Shown: piece by piece, positions 45,111 to 52,573 of the stretch
Numbering within the stretch: the first letter of the stretch is position 1
Layout: each line of letters opens with the position of its first letter
DNA from: Oxalobacteraceae bacterium AB_14
GTDB lineage: Bacteria; Pseudomonadota; Gammaproteobacteria; Burkholderiales; Burkholderiaceae_D
Assembly (NCBI GenBank): GCA_000381565.1
Contig: KB906725.1
Location: forward strand, 339,727 to 403,726
Direction: 5' to 3'
DNA: 64,000 nucleotides
Position numbers and translations under genes: made by a program
The notes under the pieces: generated by a model
What the model was told of the DNA's origin: nothing
The model's input: the letters and a program-made list of their open reading frames with translations, nothing else
Database searches by the model: none

Positions 45111-46925
45111 ATGCATATTCCAGATACCTCCCACTTCGTCGAGCGCCTGGCGTTGTTGCGCGCGGCGATGCTTCAACAGCAAATCGACGCGCTGATCGTG
45201 CCGTCCGCCGATCCCCATTTGTCCGAATATCTGCCGGCACGCTGGCAGGGCCGTGAATGGTTGTCGGGTTTTACCGGCTCGGTCGGCACTTTTATTATCA
45301 CGCCGGAGTTTGCCGGCGTCTGGACCGACGCCCGCTATTGGACCCAGGCCGAGCAGCAATTGGCCGGCACAGGCATTGCTCTGATGAAACTAACCTCCGG
45401 CGCCAGCGTGCAATATGTCGACTGGCTGGCCGCGACCCTGAAGCCCGGCCAGACGGCGGCGGTCGACGGCGCGGTGCTCGGCCTGTCCATCGCCCGCCTG
45501 CTGGCAACTGCGCTGCGCGCGAAAAACGTCACGCTGCGTGCCGATTTCGATCTGTTGGATCAAGTTTGGGCCGACCGGCCCGCGCTGCCGGCCGCGCCGG
45601 TGTACGAGCACCTGCCGCCGTTCGCGTCCCGGACCCGCGCCGAAAAACTTGTCAATTTGCGCACGACGATGCGGCAACTGGGCGCGCAAAACCACCTGAT
45701 CTCGACGCTGGACGATATCGCCTACCTGTTCAACCTGCGCGGCGCCGACGTCAATTACAACCCGATCTTTCTGTCCCACGCGCTGATCGGCCCAGACCGC
45801 GCCACCTTGTTCGTCGCCGACGGCAAGGTCTCGCCGGCGCTGAGCGCCACCCTGGCGGAGGACGGCGTCGATGTCGTGCCCTATCGATCGGCCGCCGCCG
45901 CGCTGGCCGCGCTGCCGGCCGACAGTACCTTGCTGATCGACCCGCGCCGTGTTACCCACGGCACGCGCCAGTGGATCCCGGCCACGGTCCGGGTGATCGA
46001 GGCGATCAACCCGACCACCTTTGCCAAATCGAAGAAAAGCGAGGCCGACGCGGCGCATGTGCGCGCCGCCATGGAGCAGGACGGCGCCGCCCTGTGCGAA
46101 TTCTTCACCTGGCTGGAGCAGACGCTGGCCGATCCGCGGCGCCCACCGCTGACCGAACTGGCCATCGACCGTGAAATCACGGCCGCGCGCGCGCGCCGCC
46201 CGGGTTTCGTCAGCCCCAGCTTCTCCACCATCGCCGGCTTCCGCTCCAACGGAGCGATCATGCATTACCGCGCCACCGAAGCCCAGCATTCCGTCATCGA
46301 GGGCGACGGCCTGCTGCTGATCGACTCCGGCGGCCAGTATTTGGGCGGCACCACCGACATCACCCGCGTGGTCGGCGTGGGCGCCATCACGGCCGAGCAC
46401 CAACGCGATTTCACGCTGGTGCTCAAGGGCGTGATCGCGCTGTCCTCGGCGCGCTTCCCGCGCGGGACCAAATCGCCGATGCTCGACGCCATCGCCCGCG
46501 CGCCATTGTGGGCCGAGGGCCTGGACTTCGGCCACGGCACCGGCCACGGCGTCGGCTACTTCCTCAACGTGCACGAAGGCCCGCAGTCGATTTCGCAATC
46601 GGCGATGCCGGAGCCGCACACCGCCATGGAGCCAGGCATGATTACATCGATAGAACCGGGCCTGTACCGGCCCGGCAAATGGGGCATCCGGATTGAGAAC
46701 CTGGTGCTGAACCGTCCCGCGGGACAGACCGAATTCGGCGAGTTCCTCGATTTCGAAACGCTGACCCTGTGCCCGATCGACACCCGCTGCATCGAGCCCT
46801 CGCTGCTGCGCGACGACGAGAAACGTTGGCTGAACGACTATCACGCCACGGTGCGCCAGCGTTTGCGCCCGCTGTTGTCGGGCGCCGCGCTGGCCTGGCT
46901 GGAAACCCGCACGGAGGCGCTATGA
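45111..46925 (+). CDS. aminopeptidase P family protein (Xaa-Pro aminopeptidase)
   Basis: A 604-residue protein starting at ATG 45111 (an in-frame TTG lies at 45099). It has two creatinase-like N-terminal domains (about 5-305) and a C-terminal pita-bread domain. Metal ligands are LLLIDSGGQYLGGTTDITRVV, GHGTGHGVGYFLNVHEGP, MITSIEPGLY and RIENLV. It releases N-terminal residues before proline, in the cytosol. Length and domain layout match the long form of aminopeptidase P. A small gene overlaps its stop. Confidence 0.93.
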   Translation: MHIPDTSHFVERLALLRAAMLQQQIDALIVPSADPHLSEYLPARWQGREWLSGFTGSVGTFIITPEFAGVWTDARYWTQAEQQLAGTGIALMKLTSGASVQYVDWLAATLKPGQTAAVDGAVLGLSIARLLATALRAKNVTLRADFDLLDQVWADRPALPAAPVYEHLPPFASRTRAEKLVNLRTTMRQLGAQNHLISTLDDIAYLFNLRGADVNYNPIFLSHALIGPDRATLFVADGKVSPALSATLAEDGVDVVPYRSAAAALAALPADSTLLIDPRRVTHGTRQWIPATVRVIEAINPTTFAKSKKSEADAAHVRAAMEQDGAALCEFFTWLEQTLADPRRPPLTELAIDREITAARARRPGFVSPSFSTIAGFRSNGAIMHYRATEAQHSVIEGDGLLLIDSGGQYLGGTTDITRVVGVGAITAEHQRDFTLVLKGVIALSSARFPRGTKSPMLDAIARAPLWAEGLDFGHGTGHGVGYFLNVHEGPQSISQSAMPEPHTAMEPGMITSIEPGLYRPGKWGIRIENLVLNRPAGQTEFGEFLDFETLTLCPIDTRCIEPSLLRDDEKRWLNDYHATVRQRLRPLLSGAALAWLETRTEAL

Positions 46926-47179
46926 GCGGCCGCGCAACCCGGGCCACGACGGCCGTCGACCGCCTCAAGGTTCGTAGCGGGAACGCCAAGTATTCGATGT
47001 CGCGCACCGGCAGCGGCCACTTCTTCCTGACCGAGGGCGCCGGCCAGCCGCCGCTGTGCGCGCCGCTGGAGCTTGACGACTTCGTCGCCTTCGTCAACGG
47101 CATTTCGCCGGGGCCGCCCCGGCGCGTCAGCAAGCTCGATGTCGCGTTCGAAAAACAGCTGGTTAAAAAAACACCGTAG
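46922..47179 (+). CDS. small hypothetical protein after aminopeptidase P
   Basis: An 85-residue protein whose ATG overlaps the aminopeptidase TGA (ATGA), so it is coupled. It starts MSGRATRATTAVDRLKVRSG and has FFLTEGAG, CAPLELDDFVAFVNG and a basic C-terminus. No family is recognised. It is kept as real because of the coupled start and uniform GC-rich codon use. The function is unknown. Confidence 0.72.
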   Translation: MSGRATRATTAVDRLKVRSGNAKYSMSRTGSGHFFLTEGAGQPPLCAPLELDDFVAFVNGISPGPPRRVSKLDVAFEKQLVKKTP

Positions 47180-47203
47180 CGCCACCACTGAAAGAGACCA
47201 CGC

Positions 47204-47950
47204 ATGCCTCCGATTGAGTTCCTGTTTGCTTACTGGTCCGCCCACGAAATCGCCACCAACGGCGTCATTCTGCTCAATCTGGTCGGGGCGCTGCTGCTAG
47301 GCCTGATGGTCGGCTACGAGCGTTCGTATCACGGCCGCGCGGCCGGCATGCGCACCTACGGCCTGGTATGCATGGCGTCCGCAGCGCTGACAGTGATCGG
47401 CGGCTTTCCCGGCGAATGGTTCGGCGCCCATGCCGGCCACACCATCCTGACCTCCGACCCGACCCGCATCGTGCAGGGCATTGTCACCGGCATCGGCTTC
47501 CTCGGCGCCGGCGTCATCATGCGCGAAGGCTTTAACATCAGCGGCCTGACGACGGCGGCCTCGATCTGGGCCTCGTCGGTGATCGGCGTGATGGTCGGCA
47601 TCGGCTTTTACCTCGGCGCGATGGGACTGGCGGTGCTGTGCGCCGGCTCGATGATTTTCCTCAGTAAGCTGGAGGCCTGGCTGCCATCGCGGCATGCGAT
47701 CGCGATCACCATGCGCTTCAAGGCCGGCTATCTGCCGCAGGAACCGGCGCTGCGCGCGATGGCGCTGCAACGCGGCTATGAAATCGCCGGCGGCTCGCTG
47801 ATGATAGGCAGCGACGGCGGCATGCAGGAATGGCGCTTCGTCGCCATCGCGCTGAGCAAGCGCAGCGGCGCGCCGATGTCGGTGCTGTCGGCCGAGCTGG
47901 CGCAATTCGACGGTATCCACAGCTTCCAGCTGTCGCACGCACGTAACTAA
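47204..47950 (+). CDS. MgtC/SapB family membrane protein
   Basis: A 248-residue inner-membrane protein. The N-terminal about 150 residues carry four to five helices with the MgtC core LVGALLLGLMVGYERSYHGRAAGMRTYGLVCM, GIVTGIGFLGAGVIMREG and GLTTAASIWASSVIGV. The C-terminal about 90 residues form a soluble ACT-like domain. MgtC proteins act in low-Mg2+ or acid adaptation, often through ATP synthase; the role here is unproven. Confidence 0.93.
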   Translation: MPPIEFLFAYWSAHEIATNGVILLNLVGALLLGLMVGYERSYHGRAAGMRTYGLVCMASAALTVIGGFPGEWFGAHAGHTILTSDPTRIVQGIVTGIGFLGAGVIMREGFNISGLTTAASIWASSVIGVMVGIGFYLGAMGLAVLCAGSMIFLSKLEAWLPSRHAIAITMRFKAGYLPQEPALRAMALQRGYEIAGGSLMIGSDGGMQEWRFVAIALSKRSGAPMSVLSAELAQFDGIHSFQLSHARN

Positions 47951-47959
47951 AACACAAAC

Positions 47960-48577
47960 ATGAGCATGAACCAACAAGCCACGGCAGTATTCGATTTCTG
48001 GTTCCAGCCCGCCGCAGGGCAGGCCGCCGACGCCACGCGCCGCGAGTGGTTCCAGAAGAACGACGATTTCGACCGCGAGATCGCCAGCCGCTTCGGCCCG
48101 CTGATCGGGCAGGCGCTGGCCGGCGGCCTCCAGGCGTGGGACGCGGAAGGCCCGCAGTCCGCGCTGGCGCGCATCCTGGTGCTGGACCAGTTCTGCCGCA
48201 ACGTCCATCGCGGCACGCCGCTGGCCTTCGCCGGCGACCCGCAAGCGTTGCGGGCGGCGCAGAAGATGGTCGAGGCGCAGCAGGACCTGGCGCTGCCCCC
48301 CTTGCAGCGCGCTTTTGTTTACCTGCCGTTCGAGCACGCCGAGGACATGGCGCTGCAGGAGCAGGCCGTGGCCCTGTACACCGGCATGGCCGACGCCGGG
48401 CGCGGCACGACGTCGCCGGCCACCAGCCAGGCCATCGCCGGCATGCTCGATTTCGCCGAGCGCCATCGCGAGGTGATACGCCGCTTCGGCCGCTTCCCGC
48501 ACCGCAACGCCATCCTTGGCCGCGCGTCGACGCCGGAAGAGCAGGCGTATTTGCTGCAGCCGGGCTCCGGTTTCTGA
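47960..48577 (+). CDS. DUF924 family protein
   Basis: A 205-residue cytosolic protein with the DUF924 pattern VFDFWFQPAAGQ, the catalytic-looking ILVLDQFCRNVHRGTPLAFAGDP and YLPFEHAEDMALQEQAV, and a final FPHRNAILGRASTPEE. It is helical and TPR-like. The activity is unknown. Its TGA overlaps the ATG of the next gene (TGATG). Confidence 0.93.
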   Translation: MSMNQQATAVFDFWFQPAAGQAADATRREWFQKNDDFDREIASRFGPLIGQALAGGLQAWDAEGPQSALARILVLDQFCRNVHRGTPLAFAGDPQALRAAQKMVEAQQDLALPPLQRAFVYLPFEHAEDMALQEQAVALYTGMADAGRGTTSPATSQAIAGMLDFAERHREVIRRFGRFPHRNAILGRASTPEEQAYLLQPGSGF

Positions 48578-49401
48578 TGGCGACCCTCAACCTGATCGGC
48601 GCCGGCCATGTCGGCCGCGTGTTGGGACGCCTGCTGGCGACGCTGGGTGGTTTCCAGGTGCAGCAGGTGCTGACGCGGTCGGCCGCCTCGGCGCAGGCCG
48701 GCGTGGATTTCATCGGCAGCGGTGCGCCGGTGGAGCGCTACGACCAATTGCGGCCGGCCGACATCCATGTGCTGGCCGTCGGCGACGACCAGATCGCCGG
48801 CGCCTGCGCCGCGCTGGCGCAGGCGACGCCGCTGCAAGGCAGCGTGGTATTCCATTGCAGCGGCGCGCTGGCGTCCGGCCAGTTGCAGGCCGCGCGCGAT
48901 GCGGGCGCGCTGGTCGCCAGCGTCCATCCGATCCGCAGCTTCGCCGATCCGGCGGCGGTGGCTGCCCAATTCTCAGGCACCTACTGCGGCATCGAGGGCG
49001 ACCCCGCCGCGCTGGCCGTGCTGACGCCGGCCCTGCAGGCGATCGGCGCGCAGCCGGTGGCGATCGACGCCTCGGCCAAGACCGTGTATCACGCCGCCGC
49101 CGTCTTCGCCAGCAACTACCTGGTGACGGTGCTGGACGCCGCCTTGCGCGCCTACATGGCGGCCGGCATCCCGGAAGCGGTGGCGCGCCAGATGGCGCAG
49201 CCGCTGGCGAGCGAGTCGATGGCCAATGTGTTCCGGCTTGGCGCCGCCGCCGCCCTCAGCGGCCCGATCGCGCGCGGCGACATGGTCACTGTGGATCGTC
49301 AACAACGGGCGGTCGATCAATGGGATAGATCAACCGGCGAACTTTACCGGGCGCTGGTGGCGCCCACGGCCGATCTGGCGCGCCGAAAACGCCAGAATTA
49401 G
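48577..49401 (+). CDS. Rossmann-fold and DUF2520 protein
   Basis: A 274-residue protein; its start overlaps the DUF924 stop, and a longer frame beginning inside the DUF924 gene is rejected. The N-terminal NAD(P)-type motif is LNLIGAGHVGRVLGRLL, then HVLAVGDDQI and HCSGALAS. The C-terminal DUF2520 domain contains KTVYHAAAVFASNYLVTVLDAA and GPIARGD. It resembles ketopantoate-reductase-like or pyrroline-reductase-like enzymes. The substrate is unknown. Confidence 0.92.
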   Translation: MATLNLIGAGHVGRVLGRLLATLGGFQVQQVLTRSAASAQAGVDFIGSGAPVERYDQLRPADIHVLAVGDDQIAGACAALAQATPLQGSVVFHCSGALASGQLQAARDAGALVASVHPIRSFADPAAVAAQFSGTYCGIEGDPAALAVLTPALQAIGAQPVAIDASAKTVYHAAAVFASNYLVTVLDAALRAYMAAGIPEAVARQMAQPLASESMANVFRLGAAAALSGPIARGDMVTVDRQQRAVDQWDRSTGELYRALVAPTADLARRKRQN

Positions 49402-49441
49402 CCCGCCGCGACGGTTACGCCTCTTATCTCCTTGCAAATTA

Positions 49442-49467
49442 CTACTTAACAACTATATTTTAAGTAG
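49442..49467. promoter_or_regulatory. 8-bp inverted repeat around a -10-like hexamer
   Basis: CTACTTAA, ten bases, TTAAGTAG. TATATT at 49454-49459 lies in the spacer. The site is 170-195 bases before the gene at 49637. It is an operator-promoter candidate with no regulator identified. Confidence 0.4.
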
Positions 49468-49636
49468 GTGTATGCTTTTCCCGAGAGCGAGCGTTGCAGT
49501 TTTATTGGTACGAATTCACAAATAAGTGGCGGGATTAGTCGACAAACCACGGAATTAGCAATAAGCTTGTTTCTCAGAATGTTTTCTTGAAGAATCAAGC
49601 ACGAAGCCGGCGCACCAATAGGATAGGGGTAAGGAC

Positions 49637-49999
49637 ATGTTATTTCTGAAGAGTACGACCGTCACGAAAGCGCCAGGGATTTACGACGTAGATATCGCCG
49701 CCAAACCACCCGGCAAGACTTTTGGTGTGTTCATGGCCACCGATCCGGACAATCCTCCGGCCGAAGTGCTGGCGGCGTTGGCGGCGATGGGTTTCAAGAA
49801 CACCTACAGCGGCGGCTACACCCACAAGGACCGCGGCAAGGTGCTGGACCTGCACTTCCAGAAAGACGGCACCGATTTGTTCCAGGGCTGGAAAGCCGAA
49901 GAGATGGAAGCCAATATGGCCGCCATCACCGCGCTGTTTTCCGGCATCGGCATCACCATCGCTCCGCGAGTGATGACCCTGGCCGAAGCCTACGCCTAA
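49637..49999 (+). CDS. hypothetical protein (120 residues)
   Basis: A 120-residue protein with a good Shine-Dalgarno (GGGGTAAGGAC) before the ATG. It has the segments MLFLKSTTVTKAPGIYDVD and MGFKNTYSGGYTHKDRGKVLDLHFQ and a basic/acidic C-terminal helix ending LAEAYA. No signal peptide or membrane segment. No family is recognised with confidence. It stands alone downstream of a 235-base intergenic region that contains an inverted repeat. Confidence 0.8.
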   Translation: MLFLKSTTVTKAPGIYDVDIAAKPPGKTFGVFMATDPDNPPAEVLAALAAMGFKNTYSGGYTHKDRGKVLDLHFQKDGTDLFQGWKAEEMEANMAAITALFSGIGITIAPRVMTLAEAYA

Positions 50000-50002
50000 G
50001 CC

Positions 50003-50593
50003 TCAGGCCTGCACTTCGATGTGATACAGGGCCCACGGGCAGGAAGCGAACCGTTCTGCGAGCGGTTGGGCGGCCATCCCGGGGACCTTGTCGGCATCGT
50101 AGATCGCCCATAGCGGGCCCAAGCCGCCCAGCGCCATCGCCGCGCCATCCAGATGGGTGGCGACGATGGTGCGCTGCGCGCGCGCCTGCGCCACGGTGAC
50201 CGTGGCCGCGTAACCATCCACCGCACGCAACACCAGCTTGCCGCCATCGCCCAGCGTTGCGCCGGCCGCCTTCATCACGTCCAGCAGCAGCGGGCCGCGC
50301 AGCATGTGCGGCTTGCCGTCGTATTCCAAGGTCGGCTCGATGGTGATGGCCGGCAGCGCCGCCAGCGCGGCGAAGTCGAAGGCGTGCGCCTTGTCGAAGC
50401 TGAGTTTTTGCTTGTGCATCATCTGGTCGCGCACCGGATCGAAGCGGCCGCGGTTGACCTTGCCGACGGCGCCGGTCACGGTCAACAGCGCCGGTCCGGC
50501 GTGGTTCGCGGCGGCTGCGGCTTGCGAGGCGGGCAGGGCGGCGGCTGCCATGCCGGCCAACGCGGCGTGGCCCAGAAACTGGCGTTTTTGCAT
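50003..50593 (-). CDS. exported molybdopterin-oxidoreductase-like protein
   Basis: A 196-residue protein from ATG 50593, chosen for GGAG upstream and for opening the export signal MQKRQFLGHAALAGMAAAALPASQA. The longer frame to 50800 would overlap the divergent AlkB gene. The mature region (LLTVTGAVGKVNRG, FDFAALAALP, HMLRGPLLLDVMKAAG, DGYAATV) follows the short sulfite-oxidase-like molybdopterin fold. No Cys that would bind the cofactor stands out, so it may lack molybdenum. The function is unknown. Confidence 0.82.
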   Translation of the reverse strand: MQKRQFLGHAALAGMAAAALPASQAAAAANHAGPALLTVTGAVGKVNRGRFDPVRDQMMHKQKLSFDKAHAFDFAALAALPAITIEPTLEYDGKPHMLRGPLLLDVMKAAGATLGDGGKLVLRAVDGYAATVTVAQARAQRTIVATHLDGAAMALGGLGPLWAIYDADKVPGMAAQPLAERFASCPWALYHIEVQA

Positions 50594-50636
50594 ACGAGGT
50601 TCTCCTGTCTGACGTAGTGCCGGTATCATACCGCGC

Positions 50637-51242
50637 ATGGACTTATTTGCCGACGACAGCGCCTTGACGCCCATCCCGATCGAGGATGGCGAACTGTGGT
50701 TCCAGCAGCGGCTGGCGCTGGACCTGGCACCGCCCGAGGCCATGCGGCGCCTGCTCGACGAAACCGACTGGCGCGCGGAACAGGTCCAGGTCTGGGGCAA
50801 ATTGCATATGCAACCGCGACTGACGGCCTGGCATGGCGAGGCCAGCTACCGTTATTCCGGCAAGACCTTCCATCCGCTGCCGTTTACGCCCTTGCAGCTG
50901 CACATCAAACAGGCAGTCGAGCGCGCCACCGGCCGCCGCTTCAACAGCGTGCTGCTGAACTACTACCGCGACGAACGCGACAGCATGGGCTTCCACGCCG
51001 ACGACGAGCGCGAGCTGGGACCGAATCCCGCCATCGCCTCGGTCAGCTTCGGCGCGCCGCGCACCTTCATCCTCAAGCACCGGCGCCTGCCGAAAACCCT
51101 CAAGCTGGCGCTGGGCGACGGCTGCCTGCTGCTGATGGCCGGCAGCCTGCAGCAGCACTGGCTGCACGGCATCAACAAGGAACGCGGCGCGCGCGGGCCG
51201 CGCCTCAACCTCACTTTCCGCCATATTCTGCATCAACCTTAA
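50637..51242 (+). CDS. AlkB-type 2-oxoglutarate/Fe(II)-dependent dioxygenase
   Basis: A 201-residue AlkB-like protein. The iron ligands are His and Asp in GFHADDE and the distal His in QHWLHGI. NSVLLNYYRDERDSMG precedes them, and the 2-oxoglutarate Arg is in RGPRLNLTFRHI. It repairs alkylated bases, or demethylates another substrate, in the cytosol. It is divergent from the exported protein, with 43 bases between the starts. Its stop overlaps the first of the CTTAAG repeats that precede the outer-membrane gene. Confidence 0.93.
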   Translation: MDLFADDSALTPIPIEDGELWFQQRLALDLAPPEAMRRLLDETDWRAEQVQVWGKLHMQPRLTAWHGEASYRYSGKTFHPLPFTPLQLHIKQAVERATGRRFNSVLLNYYRDERDSMGFHADDERELGPNPAIASVSFGAPRTFILKHRRLPKTLKLALGDGCLLLMAGSLQQHWLHGINKERGARGPRLNLTFRHILHQP

Positions 51243-51286
51243 GTCTATCTTAAGTTTGGCTGAAGCCTATTTAAGCCATCTATAAT
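51238..51286 (+). promoter_or_regulatory. tandem CTTAAG-N5 repeats and -10 for the outer-membrane protein gene
   Basis: CTTAAG (51238) N5 CTTAAG (51249) N5 CTGAAG (51260) then TTTAAG (51270), and TATAAT at 51281-51286. CTTAAG-N5-CTTAAG is the recognised consensus of PmrA/BasR response regulators. The repeats replace a good -35 box, so activation by an OmpR-family regulator is likely. The regulator is inferred. Confidence 0.65.
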
Positions 51287-51331
51287 TTGGCTTACATCCT
51301 GTCACACTTCTTACTAAATCGGTGCGGACAG

Positions 51332-51400
51332 GTGTTGGCGTGGGTGCTATCTTGGCTCCATCGCAATTCAGAGAACTGCGATCCCAAGCAAGTCCAACAC
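51332..51400 (+). promoter_or_regulatory. nested hairpin in the 5' leader of the outer-membrane protein gene
   Basis: Three nested pairings: GTGTTGG (51332-51338) with CCAACAC (51394-51400); CTTGG (51351-51355) with CCAAG (51384-51388); and TCGCA-A-TTC with GAA-C-TGCGA (51361-51381) around loop AGA. It ends 25 bases before the ATG at 51426. Confidence 0.5.
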
Positions 51401-51425
51401 TCATTTTGCTGAAAGATCCAAGACC

Positions 51426-52013
51426 ATGAAAAATATTCTGTTCGCATTAGTTGCTTCCGCTGCCGCCCTGGCTGGCACCTCCGCTTACGCCGCCGATGAC
51501 GCGGGCACCGCCTATATCGGCGCCGGTGTCGTGGGCAGCCACTACAAGTTCGACGTGCCGAACGCTACCAGCGTTTCCGACCGCAGCGGCGACAAGGCGA
51601 CCGGCAAGATCTTCGCCGGCTACAACATCGACAAGACCTGGGCGGTCGAGGGCGGTTATACCGACTTCGGCAAGAAAGGGTATGACTACACGACCGGCGG
51701 CGCAGCCGGCCACGTGCAGACCAAGGCCAATTCGTTCTATGTTGCGGGCAAGGGCACCTTCCCGGTGAATGAGCAGGTCGCCCTGTTCGGCAAGCTGGGC
51801 GTGGCGCGCAACCACAACGACGTCACCACCACCGGCATCGCCTCCGTCAACGGCGACGCCAACAAGAGCGCGCTGTACGCTTCGGTCGGCGCCGAGTACG
51901 CGATCAACAAGAACGTGAAAGTCTCGCTGGAGTATGAAAACTACGGCAAGAACAACGTTGACCTGGGCCGCAAAAACGGCGCGATCACCGCCGGCGTGCG
52001 CTACAACTTCTAA
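51426..52013 (+). CDS. outer-membrane beta-barrel protein
   Basis: A 195-residue secreted protein with signal peptide MKNILFALVASAAALAGTSAYA. The mature part is Gly- and aromatic-rich with alternating strands (AYIGAGVVGSHYKFDV, IFAGYNIDKTWAVEGGYTDFG, YASVGAEYAINKNVKVSLEYENYG) and ends AITAGVRYNF with a C-terminal Phe. This fits an eight-stranded OmpA-like or OmpX-like barrel without a periplasmic domain. It has a regulated promoter and a strong terminator. Confidence 0.9.
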   Translation: MKNILFALVASAAALAGTSAYAADDAGTAYIGAGVVGSHYKFDVPNATSVSDRSGDKATGKIFAGYNIDKTWAVEGGYTDFGKKGYDYTTGGAAGHVQTKANSFYVAGKGTFPVNEQVALFGKLGVARNHNDVTTTGIASVNGDANKSALYASVGAEYAINKNVKVSLEYENYGKNNVDLGRKNGAITAGVRYNF

Positions 52014-52055
52014 GTTCGAACATAGTCTATGTTTGAATAATGGTTTATGAACCAT

Positions 52056-52090
52056 AAAAAAGGCTTGGTTGTTAAGACCAAGCCTTTTTT
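52056..52090 (+). terminator. intrinsic terminator after the outer-membrane protein gene
   Basis: A perfect 14-bp stem (AAAAAAGGCTTGGT / ACCAAGCCTTTTTT) around a 7-base loop, ending in six Ts. It can work both ways and marks the left edge of the AT-rich insert. Confidence 0.92.
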
Positions 52091-52123
52091 GTATTTTTGA
52101 CTTAATTTTAAATTGAATTTTTA

Positions 52124-52486
52124 TTAAAAATAAGTCAAGTCAATATGATTAATTTTATCATCACTACTATCTGATCCTTGTACCTTCATTTGCCAACGTC
52201 TCTTCTCGGAATTATATTCTGTTAGACGTTTCGTGTGAAAATCTTTCCCATACTGCAACGACCTGATTTCCAATTGCTTCAGGTACGCCTCAGTTTCAAT
52301 TTCATAAGTGCTTACTAGTTCTTGGCTCTTAATTTTTTCTGATCGATACGTATACAATATTAAAGTATGCACTAAGGCGTTAAGCGTATGCGTAACATCT
52401 TTTTGAGAAAATGCCGCTCTCGCCATTTTTAACGCCTGTTCATATCGTGGTGGCTGGGTACGTAAATACGCTGATGCAAGCTCGGT
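52124..52486 (-). pseudogene. C-terminal fragment of the IS-split TIR-NTPase gene
   Basis: 120 codons that continue the frame of the upstream TIR-NTPase gene once the insertion sequence and one target-site copy are removed. The junction reads ...RAAIY|TELASAYLRTQPP. The fragment contains RYEQALKMARAAFSQKD and ends INHIDLTYF. The repeated helical character (LVHTLILYTYR, AYLKQLEIRSLQYGKDF) suggests the end of a TPR-like helical domain. An internal ATG at 52426 has no ribosome site. AT-rich compared with all neighbours. Confidence 0.85.
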
Positions 52487-52494
52487 ATAAATTG
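52487..52494. repeat. target-site duplication, left copy
   Basis: ATAAATTG directly outside the left inverted repeat of the insertion sequence. It is identical to the right copy at 53925-53932. Confidence 0.95.
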
Positions 52495-52527
52495 GGCTCT
52501 ATGCCGTTTCGTGTGGAATTTGACATC
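52495..52527 (+). repeat. left inverted repeat of the ISL3-family element
   Basis: 33 bases starting GGCTCTATGCCGTTT and ending TTTGACATC. It differs from the right repeat at four positions. Confidence 0.92.
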
Positions 52528-52573
52528 GGGTAACATGTCGGTTACCGCCACTTCCTGAGTTCACGAGTCCCCA

